From Microbulbifer aggregans (GTDB lineage: Bacteria; Pseudomonadota; Gammaproteobacteria; Pseudomonadales; Cellvibrionaceae), in NCBI RefSeq assembly GCF_001750105.1, contig NZ_CP014143.1, positions 2,635,501-2,699,500 on the forward strand: a DNA stretch of 64,000 nucleotides, given 5' to 3'. Below are positions 16,659-25,577 of this stretch, in pieces. Position 1 is the first letter of the stretch. Each line of letters starts with the position of its first letter. The notes under the pieces are model-generated. The model did not search any database. It was not told the origin of the DNA and saw nothing but the letters and a program-made list of their open reading frames with translations. Position numbers and translations under genes: made by a program.

Positions 16659-17441
16659 CTCATACGCCTGATTTCTTTTCTTAATTAGTTCAACCGAAGG
16701 TCGTACACTTATATCTTTTGGCAGCCGCAAGAGCTCTGAATTAAAAAGCACGGTGGCAGCCCTGTCAGCGTCGCTATAGTCTCGCCCTGCCGCTCCATGA
16801 AGTATCTCGAAGCCAGTTGTTATTTTAATTATTCCGACATCAAATAGCCTATGATGATTTGAACACAGCAAAACACCATTGCAAGGAGAGATTCGCTCTT
16901 CAGGTTTTGCCTTTGACCAAGGGATAATGTGAGCTGCCTCTAGCGCCTCCATGAAGCTGAAACCGCAAATAGCACATTTGCAATCATATGCCTTAAGCAG
17001 TGCTGCGCGAAAAATACGCTGTGCTGTACCCCTTATCTTTACTTTTGTATAAATCTCTTTAGCTTTGCTTGGCGCCTTTATAAGTTCATTGGACAGGCTC
17101 TCTATGGTGTCATTTTCAGAAAATCCGCCAAATGGATTTGGTATTGATGACCAAGGGTAATCAAAAACCTTTTCAAAAGCTGTTTCTATGTCATCAATAT
17201 CCCAAGCGATAAACCCCCCTCCCGGTAGCCCCGTGGTTTTACCAACAACAATTGCGGATAACGGAGGCAATTTAGAATCCATACAATATGCTTGAATGGG
17301 TTCTAAGGCATTTCCAACGCTTAGGGGATTTGTCTGAATTAAAGGTGCAAGTTCCCCATATATAGGTTTTCTACGATCTTTAGCTGCTGCCACCAAGACT
17401 GGCCATAAAAGGCCCGCAGCATATTCCCAATTCTTTGACAT
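16653..17441 (-). CDS. Cassette gene: HNH endonuclease
   Basis: A 262-residue protein with a C-terminal HNH nuclease domain (residues about 155-205): paired Cys in CAICGF, the catalytic-type segment ALEAAHIIPW, then NGVLLCSNHHRLFD. This is the zinc-stabilised CxxC...HH form seen in restriction-like and McrA-type enzymes. The N-terminal 140 residues (WEYAAGLLWPVLVAAA, PLSVGNALEPIQAYC) probably bind DNA or recognise the target. It is the first cassette from the array's right border, so it may be the most recent insertion and the best expressed. A defensive restriction role is inference. Stop TAA lies in attC 10. Confidence 0.82.
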   Translation of the reverse strand: MSKNWEYAAGLLWPVLVAAAKDRRKPIYGELAPLIQTNPLSVGNALEPIQAYCMDSKLPPLSAIVVGKTTGLPGGGFIAWDIDDIETAFEKVFDYPWSSIPNPFGGFSENDTIESLSNELIKAPSKAKEIYTKVKIRGTAQRIFRAALLKAYDCKCAICGFSFMEALEAAHIIPWSKAKPEERISPCNGVLLCSNHHRLFDVGIIKITTGFEILHGAAGRDYSDADRAATVLFNSELLRLPKDISVRPSVELIKKRNQAYEH

Positions 17442-17465
17442 TACTGATCTCTTTTAGGCACTAAC

Positions 17466-17802
17466 AGTTTTATTCACAAGCCTATGGCTTGTGTTGCCTT
17501 TGGCTATTGTTTCCCAGCTTTCCTTATCTCCCAGCCTAAGAAAACTTCAATAAAATTAGTTGCTTAGCGCGAGTCTGTCGCAATCTTTCTTGCGGCAACA
17601 CAAGCCTCAGGCTTCTTTTTTCATTGCGGGGGTTGGCTTTTGATCATATGGCGCCCCCCTTTAAAGTCAATGAGTTAAGTCTTGTCTGAGGGTGAACAAA
17701 AGCCATAGGCTCCTGTACAAGGTAGAAAATTGCGAGGGAGACCAGGCAAAAAAAAGCCCCGCCGGTGAGGGCAGGGCTTTTCGTTTCAGCTCAGGCTAGC
17801 GC
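17466..17802. other. Non-coding border between cassette array and acnB
   Basis: No gene seen in these 337 bases. A 13-base inverted repeat, GGCTTGTGTTGCC (17486-17498) and GGCAACACAAGCC (17594-17606), is separated by 95 bases. CACAAGCC and GGCTTGTG also form a local hairpin at 17476-17493, and AAGCC TCA GGCTT plus a T-run at about 17602-17622 resembles a plus-strand intrinsic terminator. A degenerate AAGCC-TA-GGCT motif recurs near 17702. This is where attI or a cassette promoter would be expected; I cannot identify either. Confidence 0.5.
17752..17786 (-). terminator. Intrinsic terminator of acnB
   Basis: A stem AAAAGCCCTGCC / GGCGGGGCTTTT around a short loop, followed on the minus strand by a run of eight T residues, 17 bases after the acnB stop codon. 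Confidence 0.85.
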
Positions 17803-20418
17803 TTAAACACTCACTTCCTGAATCTCGGTCGCGGCGATCCGTCGGCCTTCTTCGGCAGACTTCTGGAACTCTTCGATCTGGTCGAAATTCATGTAGCGGT
17901 AGATTTCTGCCGCCATGGAGTTGATGTTCTTCGCGTACTCCTGGTACTCCGCCGGGGTGGGCAGTTTGCCGAGGATGGCGCCCACGGAGGCCAGCTCCGC
18001 AGAGGTCAGGTACACGTTGGCCCCGTCGCCCAGGCGGTTGGGGAAGTTGCGGGTGGAGGTGGACAGCACGGTGCTGTTCGGGGCCACACGCGCCTGGTTA
18101 CCCATACACAGGGAGCAGCCGGGCATTTCGGTGCGGGCACCGGCACGGCCGTAGATGTTGTAGTAACCCTCTTCCATCAGCTGGTGCTCGTCCATCTTGG
18201 TGGGCGGGGCGATCCACATGCGGGTCGGAACGCTGCCTTTCACCTGCTCCAGCAATTTACCGGCGGCACGGAAGTGACCGATGTTGGTCATACAGGAGCC
18301 CAGGAACACCTCGTCTACCTTGTCGCCAGCCACTTCGGACAGCAGGCGTGCGTCGTCCGGGTCGTTCGGGGCGCAGACGATCGGTTCCTTGATCTCGGCC
18401 AGGTCGATTTCGATCACCTCGGTGTACTCGGCGTCGGCGTCGGCTTGCATCAGCTCCGGGTTGGCCAGCCACTCTTCCATGGCGCGCGCGCGGCGCTCCA
18501 GGGTGCGCTTGGAGCCGTAACCTTCGGCGATCATCCAGCGCAGCAGGGTGATGTTGGAACGCAGGTACTCGGCGATGGTTTCTTCAGACAGCTTGATGGT
18601 ACAGCCGGCAGCGGAGCGCTCGGCGGAAGCGTCAGACAGCTCGAAAGCCTGTTCTACGGTCAGGTTGTCCAGACCTTCGATCTCGAGGATGCGGCCGGAG
18701 AAGATGTTCTTCTTGCCTTTCTTCTCGACGGTGAGCAGGCCCTTCTGGATCGCGTAGTAGGGGATCGCATGGACCAGGTCACGCAGGGTGATACCCGGCT
18801 GCATCTCGCCCTTGAAGCGCACCAGTACGGATTCCGGCATGTCCAGCGGCATAACGCCGGTGGCTGCGGCAAACGCTACCAGGCCGGAACCGGCCGGGAA
18901 GGAGATGCCCATAGGGAAGCGCGTGTGGGAGTCACCACCGGTGCCGACGGTGTCAGGCAGCAGCATGCGGTTCAGCCAGCTGTGAATGATGCCGTCCGCC
19001 GGGCGCAGGGAAACGCCGCCGCGGTTCATGATGAAGTCCGGCAGTTTGTGCTGGGTGTCGATGTCCACCGGCTTCGGGTAGGCCGCGGTATGACAGAAGG
19101 ACTGCATCACCAGGTCGGCCTGGAAGCCGAGGCAGGCGAGGTCTTTCAGCTCGTCGCGGGTCATCGGGCCAGTGGTGTCCTGGGAGCCTACGGTGGTCAT
19201 CTTCGGCTCGCAGTAGGTACCCGGGCGCACGCCCTCCATACCGCAGGCCTTACCGACCATCTTCTGGGCCAGGGTGTAACCCTTGCCGGTGTCGTTCGGC
19301 TGCTCCGGCTTGCGGAACAGGTCGGTGGACTCCAGGCCCAGGGACTCGCGGGCTTTGTTGGTAAGGCCACGGCCAACGATCAGGTTGATACGACCGCCTG
19401 CCTGGACTTCGTCCAGCAGTACCTCAGAGCGCAGTTCAAATTCAGACAGTACTTTGCCGTCTTCAGCCAGGATCTTGCCGTCGTAAGGGCGGATCTCGAT
19501 GATGTCGCCCATGTTCAGATCGTCGACCGGTGCTTCGAACACCAGTGCGCCGGCGTCTTCCATGGTGTTGTAGAAGATCGGCGCTACTTTGCCGCCGATA
19601 CAGATGCCACCGCCTTTCTTGTTAGGTACGCCCGGCATATCTTCACCGAAGTACCACAGTACGGAGTTGGTGGCGGACTTGCGGGAAGAACCAGTACCAA
19701 CCACGTCACCGACGAAGGCAACCGGCAGGCCCTTGGCCTTCACTTCTTCAATTTGTTTCAGCGGACCGGTCACGCCGTGCTCTTCCGGCTCCAGGCCATC
19801 GCGCTTCATTTTGTACATGGCCAGCGCGTGCAGGGGGATGTCCGGACGGGACCAGGCATCGGGGGCAGGGGACAGGTCGTCGGTGTTGGTTTCGCCAGTC
19901 ACCTTGAACACGGCAACCTTGATGCTTTCCGGCACCTTGTTGCGCTTGGTGAACCACTCGCCCTCGGCCCAGGATTCAATCACGCCCTTGGCGTGCTCGT
20001 TGCCGGCCTTGGCTTTCTCTTCCACATCGTGGAAGGCGTCGAACATCAGCAGGGTGCCTTTCAGCTGCTCGGCAGCCAGTTCGGCCAGTTTACTGTCGTC
20101 CAGCAGGTCGACCAGGGTGGCGATGTTGTAACCGCCCAGCATCATGCCCAGCAGTTTGGTGGCGTGTTCGCGATCGATCAGCGGGCTCTCGGCCTCGCCC
20201 TTGACGATGGCGGACAGGAAGCCGGCCTTAACGTAGGCTGCTTCGTCCACACCCGGCGGTACGCGGTGGGTCAGCAGTTCTACCAGTTCCTGTTCTTCGC
20301 CGGCGGGGGGATTCTTCAGGAGCTCTACCAGCCCGGCCACTTGTTCGGCATCTAAAGGCTTGGGCGGAATACCCTGTTCGGCGCGTTCTGCGACGTGTTT
20401 GCGATAGGCTTCAAGCAC
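17803..20418 (-). CDS. acnB: Bifunctional aconitate hydratase 2 / 2-methylisocitrate dehydratase
   Basis: TCA-cycle [4Fe-4S] enzyme converting citrate to isocitrate; AcnB also handles 2-methyl-cis-aconitate. The 871 residues are close to the E. coli AcnB length. The N-terminal HEAT-like domain (residues 1-150) and swivel domain come first, as is specific to the AcnB order. Cluster-ligand cysteines are in [10 protein letters not shown] and GCSLCMGNQ, and further active-site segments are [11 protein letters not shown] and GGDSHTRFP. The start is GTG 20418 with an AGAGGGAC ribosome-binding site eight bases upstream. It is monocistronic with its own terminator. Confidence 0.97.
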   Translation of the reverse strand: MLEAYRKHVAERAEQGIPPKPLDAEQVAGLVELLKNPPAGEEQELVELLTHRVPPGVDEAAYVKAGFLSAIVKGEAESPLIDREHATKLLGMMLGGYNIATLVDLLDDSKLAELAAEQLKGTLLMFDAFHDVEEKAKAGNEHAKGVIESWAEGEWFTKRNKVPESIKVAVFKVTGETNTDDLSPAPDAWSRPDIPLHALAMYKMKRDGLEPEEHGVTGPLKQIEEVKAKGLPVAFVGDVVGTGSSRKSATNSVLWYFGEDMPGVPNKKGGGICIGGKVAPIFYNTMEDAGALVFEAPVDDLNMGDIIEIRPYDGKILAEDGKVLSEFELRSEVLLDEVQAGGRINLIVGRGLTNKARESLGLESTDLFRKPEQPNDTGKGYTLAQKMVGKACGMEGVRPGTYCEPKMTTVGSQDTTGPMTRDELKDLACLGFQADLVMQSFCHTAAYPKPVDIDTQHKLPDFIMNRGGVSLRPADGIIHSWLNRMLLPDTVGTGGDSHTRFPMGISFPAGSGLVAFAAATGVMPLDMPESVLVRFKGEMQPGITLRDLVHAIPYYAIQKGLLTVEKKGKKNIFSGRILEIEGLDNLTVEQAFELSDASAERSAAGCTIKLSEETIAEYLRSNITLLRWMIAEGYGSKRTLERRARAMEEWLANPELMQADADAEYTEVIEIDLAEIKEPIVCAPNDPDDARLLSEVAGDKVDEVFLGSCMTNIGHFRAAGKLLEQVKGSVPTRMWIAPPTKMDEHQLMEEGYYNIYGRAGARTEMPGCSLCMGNQARVAPNSTVLSTSTRNFPNRLGDGANVYLTSAELASVGAILGKLPTPAEYQEYAKNINSMAAEIYRYMNFDQIEEFQKSAEEGRRIAATEIQEVSV

Positions 20419-20724
20419 GGATAAGTCCCTCTTAGTATGTGGGGTGTAACCAACAGCTGGCGAAGTCTTAGCCGGTTTTGCCGGCCAGGCTTTTTTCCGT
20501 TCGTGGCCGCTGGAGGCGGGTGGCGAATTCTACCGGAAAGGCCTACAGCTGTTAAGTTTATTGAAAAATCAATAACTTACGCGAATTACCACTATTTGTT
20601 TGGTGAATTCGGGTCAAAAATTAGGCGTCAGACTTCCTTTCAGAATGCAAACAAAATAGTCTAGCGCCGCAATGATTCCACTCCCGCCAGTTGTATTTCT
20701 GGCCGTCGAAGAACTGGTCGTTTG
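20419..20724. other. Intergenic region upstream of acnB and the DUF1289 gene
   Basis: This 306-base divergent spacer must contain the acnB promoter. A near-perfect palindrome at 20552-20580 (TAAGTTTATTGA, AAAA loop, TCAATAACTTA) could be an operator or an RNA hairpin. No gene is seen. Confidence 0.4.
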
Positions 20725-21180
20725 ATGTACAAGAAAGTCCGCACTCCCTGTATCGGTGTCTGCTCCACTGGCATTGGCGATGATGTCTGCCGCGGTTGCA
20801 AGCGGTTCGCCCATGAGGTGATCGACTGGAACGCCTACAGCGAGGAGCAGCGCCGGATCATTGCGGAGCGTCGCGAAACCTACCTGACCAATGCCGTGCG
20901 TAGCCAGCTGGAGATTGTCGATCGCGATTTGTTGCTCGCCCAGCTGCAGCACCAGCAGATCCGCTTCGATCAGGACCAGAACCCTTATTGCTGGGTCTTC
21001 GAGTTGCTGCGGGCTGGTGCAAGCCAGATACAGAATACCCAGGACTATGGCCTGCAGCCCACGGCGCAGGCGCGAGGCGTCTCCCTGGTGGAGGTGCGGC
21101 GACGCATTGACGAGGACTTTTACGCGCTGTCTGTAGCCTACTATTTGCGCTACGTGGCGCCGGGTCTGCAGCAGGCCTGA
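20725..21180 (+). CDS. DUF1289 domain protein
   Basis: A 151-residue protein. Its N-terminal 50 residues are a DUF1289 domain with Cys in RTPCIGVC and VCRGCKRF, a small probable metal-binding knuckle, followed by the family's RxxRE...W/E..EQR segment. The long C-terminal tail (Gln-rich DRDLLLAQLQHQQIRFDQDQ) is not part of the family core. The role is unknown. ATG 20725 is preferred over the adjacent in-frame TTG. Confidence 0.8.
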   Translation: MYKKVRTPCIGVCSTGIGDDVCRGCKRFAHEVIDWNAYSEEQRRIIAERRETYLTNAVRSQLEIVDRDLLLAQLQHQQIRFDQDQNPYCWVFELLRAGASQIQNTQDYGLQPTAQARGVSLVEVRRRIDEDFYALSVAYYLRYVAPGLQQA

Positions 21181-21224
21181 CACGGCTCCGAGGGGGATGC
21201 CGGAGGCACGCATAGCGAGGGAAT

Positions 21225-22163
21225 GTGACCAATCAAAGTCAAAGTGCAGGGCAAAAGGCCCTGTTGCTGGTGAATCCGGCCAGCCGTAATGCGGCAGGTG
21301 CGGATCTCGATCGGGGTTTGGAGTCCCTCCGGGCCGCGGGCATGGAAGTGGAGCTGCTCGAGTCCTCGTCCGTGGAGGATTCCCGCCGGGCCATTCGCGA
21401 TCGCTGTGCCCATCTGGAGCTGGTGATTGTCGCCGGTGGTGACGGCACGATCAGTTCGGTGGCGGGCACGCTGCTGGACTGCAAACTCCCCTTCGCCATC
21501 CTTCCCCTCGGCACTGCCAATGACCTGGCCCGTTCCCTCGGCATCGAGGGCGATCTTGCGGCCGCGTTTGAGTGTATTCGTGCAGATCACCGCCAGAATA
21601 TCGATCTGGGGGAGGTCAATGGTCACTATTTTTTCAATGCGGCCAATATGGGGCTCGGCACCAAAGTCACCGAAGAGCTGGAGTCTGAGGCCAAGGCGCG
21701 TCTGGGGGTATTTGCCTATTTAAAGGCGGTGATTGCCGCACTGACTCACGCCGAGCAGTTTCGGGTCGAGGCGCAGGTGGATGGCGAACGTCACCGTTTT
21801 CACTCGATACAGCTGGCGGTGGGTAACGGCCGCTTTTATGGCGGTGGTAATGTCATCGACCGCGATGCGCGCGTCAATGACGGCAAATTGTCGCTATACA
21901 GCCTGCGCCCCCAGCGGCTCTGGGAGCTGTTGACGCTGGCACCGCTGCTGCGCCGTGGGGAGCACCGACTGGCCAAGCGGGTGTTCAATGCGGCCGGGCG
22001 CGAGATCCGCATTCGCACCTGGCCGGCAGGCATGGCGGTACATGCGGACGGGGAGCCGGTTACTGAAACCCCGGCTATGTTCAAGGTGATACCCGCTGCG
22101 CTGGAGGCCGTCGTGGCCGCCCGCGCACCGGTTCTGCAGGACCAGGAGAGCCGACAATCATGA
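21225..22163 (+). CDS. YegS/DAG-kinase family lipid kinase
   Basis: A 312-residue lipid kinase of the diacylglycerol kinase catalytic family (YegS/BmrU-like). The nucleotide-binding motif GGDGT is at residues 71-75, followed by ILPLGTANDLARSL, the phosphate-binding region. It would phosphorylate a diacylglycerol-like or phosphatidylglycerol-like lipid at the inner face of the membrane; the substrate is not readable from sequence. Start is GTG 21225 with GAGGG just upstream. The stop overlaps the next gene's ATG by four bases, so the two are cotranslated. Confidence 0.88.
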   Translation: MTNQSQSAGQKALLLVNPASRNAAGADLDRGLESLRAAGMEVELLESSSVEDSRRAIRDRCAHLELVIVAGGDGTISSVAGTLLDCKLPFAILPLGTANDLARSLGIEGDLAAAFECIRADHRQNIDLGEVNGHYFFNAANMGLGTKVTEELESEAKARLGVFAYLKAVIAALTHAEQFRVEAQVDGERHRFHSIQLAVGNGRFYGGGNVIDRDARVNDGKLSLYSLRPQRLWELLTLAPLLRRGEHRLAKRVFNAAGREIRIRTWPAGMAVHADGEPVTETPAMFKVIPAALEAVVAARAPVLQDQESRQS

Positions 22164-22600
22164 GTATTATCCGTAACGATACGCAGGTGGCGCTGAATGA
22201 TCTGCATGTGGCCTTGAAGCGCAGTGCCGATCATTACCGCGATGCGGCGGAGTTCCTGCAGGACGGAGAAGTGAGTGCATTCTGTGGGCGCGCCGCTACG
22301 GAGCGCGACCAGTTGGCGGACGCCGTCGGTAAGGCGATCAGGGAGCATGGTGAGTTGCCGTCGGTCCCGGACCGGGATCGGGAAACCGGGGAGCAGTTGC
22401 TGGAGCGCCTGGAAAGCCTGTTTTCTGCCGACCAGACCCGTGAGGTTTTGCAAAAGCGGCTGGAACATGAGCGACAGCTGCTGGCCACGCTGGGTGAGCC
22501 GGAAATGGCGGCTCTGGATAAGCAGTATGCAGACCTGAAAAGTCGCTGTCGCGATAGCATCGGCGAAGCCATCCAGGCACTGGAACAGCGCATCGGCTGA
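22160..22600 (+). CDS. PA2169-type four-helix-bundle protein (DUF2383-like)
   Basis: A 146-residue helical protein of the ferritin-like DUF2383 group. LNDLHVALKRSADHYRDAAEFL and SAFCGRAATERDQLADAVGKAI are the first two helices, then two further amphipathic helices. Some family members keep His/Glu positions that suggest metal binding, but no enzymatic role is established. It is translationally coupled to the lipid kinase by a four-base overlap. Confidence 0.78.
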   Translation: MSIIRNDTQVALNDLHVALKRSADHYRDAAEFLQDGEVSAFCGRAATERDQLADAVGKAIREHGELPSVPDRDRETGEQLLERLESLFSADQTREVLQKRLEHERQLLATLGEPEMAALDKQYADLKSRCRDSIGEAIQALEQRIG

Positions 22601-22636
22601 ATGGCAATTTGCTTGAGGCTTACCGCAGAAGCGGGC

Positions 22637-23584
22637 TTAACCCTGATGCCGCAGGTGCACCCGGAGGGCCGGCAGGAAAGCTTCCCGGTCCAGTGACAGG
22701 TCGCGCCGCTGCCGCCGTCGGCCTTCCGGCGGCTCATTGCCCACTCTGGAGTATTCCGGCAATTGCCGGCTCTCATCGCTGACCACCAACACCGGCATGG
22801 CTGCATAGCCCACCTGGTGGTAGCGCTCCCCCTCGTCCCCTCGAAAGATCTCCGCCACCTGCAGATTGGGGCGGCTCTGTACCTGTACCTGCCGCAGGTC
22901 GTCGTGCTGACTTCTGTGCAGGCCTGCCAGCAGCTGGCGCTGGTATTGGATGCCCGGGTCAGCCCCCTGCGGATCCATCTGCACCAGCTTGCGCTCGCAC
23001 CAGTCGACCGTCACCTTGCGAATAGACTTGCGGGCCTTGATCCAGCTGACGGCGAGGGCATCGGGGCGCTCTGGGCAGAGAAGAATCTGGCGGTAGCACT
23101 GGCGCAGGTGCAGGCGGGGAAAGCCGGCGTCGGCGAACAGGTCGCGCAGGCGTCGGTCCCGCTCATACGCGGGGCGCTTTTCTGTTGAGTCGCGGAATAC
23201 TTTCACGGCATCGGTAAACGCAAACTTGGCCTCGTTTAGCCGAGAAGCGAGAGCGATGGTTTCTGCCGGCACGCAGAGCAGGCCGGGTATCTGTAAGGTG
23301 TTCCGTGCGTCATTACCCGCTTCTTCGCCGTAGCTCAGGCTCGAGAAAAGGGCCCCGGCAAGAGCAAACGGACGCTCGAAGCTGCCCTCGAGTTGCTGGG
23401 CGGCGTGCCTGGCAAACGGTGGCTGCAGCAGGTAGTGCTCGTAGGGGCGGGCGCTCTGGTCAAGGTTGGCGAGATTGTCGCGCAGGGCTTCGGCTGCCTG
23501 GTGTAACTCGAGTAGCAAAGGCGGAATCAGCGCCGCCGAGTTGGCTGACGTTGATTGATCGCTGTTTGTTGAGAGGTCAGCCAT
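22637..23584 (-). CDS. tus: Tus-like DNA replication terminus site-binding protein
   Basis: A 315-residue protein matching the Tus family along its length. LQIPGLLC parallels RLPGVLC of E. coli Tus, VSWIKARKSIRKVT parallels the FGWANKHIIKNL DNA-contact strand region, and SRPNLQVAEIFRGDE parallels KRPVKVQPIARVWYKGD. The C terminus LPALRVHLRHQ parallels RLHLYVAD. Tus bound at Ter sites stops replication forks in a polar way by blocking the replicative helicase. ATG 23584 is chosen over GTG 23611 because AGGGGAG lies directly before it. The comparison is from memory of the E. coli protein. Confidence 0.78.
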   Translation of the reverse strand: MADLSTNSDQSTSANSAALIPPLLLELHQAAEALRDNLANLDQSARPYEHYLLQPPFARHAAQQLEGSFERPFALAGALFSSLSYGEEAGNDARNTLQIPGLLCVPAETIALASRLNEAKFAFTDAVKVFRDSTEKRPAYERDRRLRDLFADAGFPRLHLRQCYRQILLCPERPDALAVSWIKARKSIRKVTVDWCERKLVQMDPQGADPGIQYQRQLLAGLHRSQHDDLRQVQVQSRPNLQVAEIFRGDEGERYHQVGYAAMPVLVVSDESRQLPEYSRVGNEPPEGRRRQRRDLSLDREAFLPALRVHLRHQG

Positions 23585-23750
23585 AACGCTCCCCTGAATT
23601 TCCTTGCGCACCTGATGGCGCTGGACTGAATTAAAGACAATTTAATAAGTCGTTATCATATGACCAATATCTCTGCTGGTCACCCCCTCCGAGGACTAAG
23701 AAAATGGTCGCCAGAAACGGGGATACCGGCTGGCATGGGGCGGGCCTATC

Positions 23751-24521
23751 ATGCGCTGCATGAATCGCTCTGAATTCAAAGAGGGATTATTGCGGGTGAT
23801 GGAACGCCGGGTGCACTGGTCCGAGGCTGCATTTGCTGCCGGGCAGGTGCCGAGGGATCGGCTGCATATTCTGCTGGAGCAGGAATACGCCAGTCATGTG
23901 CGGGATCTTTCGATCCTGCTCGGGCAGGCGTACGTGCAATGCCCGCTGTCGAAGGCGCGCAAGCTGCTGGCGGAAGAGCTCTATGAGCAGGAGACTGGGG
24001 GGCTCAGTGGTTCCGACGGTAATGCTGAGTTGTTCCTCGGGCTGGCTGCTGGCTTGGGTTTGTCCACGGATCGCTTCCGCCACGTAACATTACTGCCGGA
24101 GGCCGCCAAATTTCACCAGCTCCTCATGGAGGCCTGCAGCCGCCATGGTTGGGAGGTGGGCGCGGCGGTCACCATGGTCTTTCTGGAAGGTAACCCCTAT
24201 GCGCGCGCCGGCCTCGAGCCTGGCGTGGCTGATGCGCCGCGGGTGCGCCCGGTGGATCATCCACTGGTCCGGTTCTACGGGTTGCCACTGCAGAGTTTGG
24301 CCCTGACCCGGGTTCACCATGGCCGCGACCGGGCTCAGCGCAAGGCGGCCTGGCACCTGATGCTGGATTTCGTCGACGAGGAGGCGCGTCCTCGTGTGCT
24401 GCAATGGATGGGGCAGGTTCTGCATGGTTGGCTGCACTACCGCGATGAATTGGCAGGGAAAATTGGTCTGCTGCCGGTAGGGGCGCCTCCTTCGGCCGGC
24501 CACTGGCGAGACTCGGCTTGA
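23751..24521 (+). CDS. TenA/PqqC-fold iron-containing redox enzyme family protein
   Basis: A 256-residue all-helical protein of the haem-oxygenase-like fold that includes PqqC, TenA and CADD. Visible family features are LLEQEYASHVRDLSILLGQAY, the Glu-rich LLAEELYEQETGG segment, and the C-terminal HHGRDRAQRKAAWHLMLDFV and LHGWLHYRDEL helices, with conserved His/Glu positions able to bind a metal pair. The substrate is unknown and no pqq or thi genes are adjacent. ATG 23751 and ATG 23760 are both possible starts. Confidence 0.72.
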   Translation: MRCMNRSEFKEGLLRVMERRVHWSEAAFAAGQVPRDRLHILLEQEYASHVRDLSILLGQAYVQCPLSKARKLLAEELYEQETGGLSGSDGNAELFLGLAAGLGLSTDRFRHVTLLPEAAKFHQLLMEACSRHGWEVGAAVTMVFLEGNPYARAGLEPGVADAPRVRPVDHPLVRFYGLPLQSLALTRVHHGRDRAQRKAAWHLMLDFVDEEARPRVLQWMGQVLHGWLHYRDELAGKIGLLPVGAPPSAGHWRDSA

Positions 24522-24593
24522 GGCGCCACGGCGGTTATAATCGCGCGCCTGTTTTACCGATGTACTGCCGCGCGCCAGCGCCACGAGCCCGTT

Positions 24594-25217
24594 ATGAGCC
24601 AAGCCGTTCCCGATCTCTCTGCCATCCATGACTTCCTGTTGTGCCCCACCCCCGATGCCTGGGTTGAGGCTGCACTCGAGGAGCCCGAGCTGATGCTGGT
24701 GGACCACGCCAATTGCGAGAAGAAGGCGGCCGGTACGGCGCTGAACCTGATGTTCCGCTACCTCGAGGACTTCGAATTACTGAACAAGATGTCGCGCCTC
24801 GCCCGGGAGGAACTGCGCCATTTCGAGCAGGTGCTGGCGATCATGGAACGGCGAGGAATTCGCTACCCCCATGTCAGTGCTTCCCGCTATGCGGCGGGCT
24901 TACGCGAGCAGGTCCGTAGCGCCGAGCCGGGTCGTCTGGTCGATACCCTGATCTGCGGTGCGATCATCGAGGCCCGTTCATGTGAGCGTTTTGCCCGCAT
25001 TGCCCCTCACCTCGATGAGGAATTGCAGAAATTCTATCTCTCGTTGCTGAAATCCGAGGCGCGTCATTTCCGCGATTATCTGGCGCTGGCAAAGAAGGCT
25101 GCCGGTGAGGATATTTCGGTACGCGTACAGGAGCTGCTCGAAGTGGAGCAGGCGCTGGTGCAGAACCCGGACGGCGAATTCCGTTTTCATAGCGGCGCGC
25201 CCCAGGTCACTGCTTAG
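24594..25217 (+). CDS. miaE: tRNA-(ms2io6A)-hydroxylase
   Basis: Non-haem diiron monooxygenase that hydroxylates the 2-methylthio-N6-isopentenyl adenosine at tRNA position 37. The 207 residues fit the family, and the ferritin-like bundle shows the expected Glu and ExxH ligands: LARLAREELRHFEQVL and then IIEARSCERF and LLKSEARHFRDYL. Start is ATG 24594. It is preceded by another helical diiron-type protein gene on the same strand. Confidence 0.92.
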   Translation: MSQAVPDLSAIHDFLLCPTPDAWVEAALEEPELMLVDHANCEKKAAGTALNLMFRYLEDFELLNKMSRLAREELRHFEQVLAIMERRGIRYPHVSASRYAAGLREQVRSAEPGRLVDTLICGAIIEARSCERFARIAPHLDEELQKFYLSLLKSEARHFRDYLALAKKAAGEDISVRVQELLEVEQALVQNPDGEFRFHSGAPQVTA

Positions 25218-25246
25218 TGCGGGCTAGGTTCCCCGAGGCTGAAGGC

Positions 25247-25513
25247 CTAGCTGTCGGCCCGGTCGATCTTCGCCAGCAGGTCGACGAATTCCTGTAGTTC
25301 GAGCGGGTTGCCGTAGTCCACCGTGTACTTGTTGTGAAAGAACACGGTCAGCTGGGCCCTGCCGTCGCTGATAAACACGGTGTAGCCGTCAAAGTCGGTG
25401 CTGCAGGTCAGTCCCCGGTAGTGCCAGCCGTCATCCCGTTTCTCCCCCTCTCTGGTTGCCTTGTCAAATACGCGCAGGGCCTGCTTGACGTCGATCTTGT
25501 GTTCTTTTTCCAC
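25247..25513 (-). CDS. DUF3081 family protein
   Basis: An 88-residue cytoplasmic protein of a small gammaproteobacterial family. TCSTDFDGYTVFISDGRAQLTVFFHNKY is the conserved beta-rich core; function is unknown. GTG 25513 is preferred to the longer frame because an AGGAA site lies six bases upstream, while the extra 22 residues of the longer frame would overlap the divergent neighbour. Confidence 0.82.
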   Translation of the reverse strand: MEKEHKIDVKQALRVFDKATREGEKRDDGWHYRGLTCSTDFDGYTVFISDGRAQLTVFFHNKYTVDYGNPLELQEFVDLLAKIDRADS

Positions 25514-25577
25514 GGTATTTCCTGCTGTTGGGTACGCTAAGCTTAACTTTCCCCGTCCGCTTGCCAGCTTAGCGCAC

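Larger units (their letters stand above)
12324..17465 (-). mobile_element. Integron cassette array without integrase (CALIN)
   Basis: Ten attC-like sites alternate with ten short genes, every one on the minus strand with its 3' end abutting or overlapping an attC. This is the organisation of integron gene cassettes, read here from high to low coordinates. The right junction is an attC-type core (complement of GTTAGTG) at 17459-17465, just upstream of the HNH cassette. No integrase gene, attI or cassette promoter is recognised in the window, and acnB follows at 17803, so this is a cluster of attC sites lacking an integron integrase. The cassettes look more AT-rich than the flanking core genes. 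Mobility would need an integrase from elsewhere in the genome. Confidence 0.85.

Noticed and set aside
12324-17465. CRISPR array
   Set aside because: Repeats are long, GC-rich, self-complementary and alternate with open reading frames, not short direct repeats with equal spacers.
18184-20355. A 723-codon plus-strand open frame across acnB
   Set aside because: It is antisense to acnB, which has all its catalytic motifs. The product is an artefact of high-GC codon bias with no domain.
23612-23700. A Ter site upstream of the Tus-like gene
   Set aside because: The sequence TATGATAACGACTTA resembles the Ter core only with gaps; not strong enough to call.
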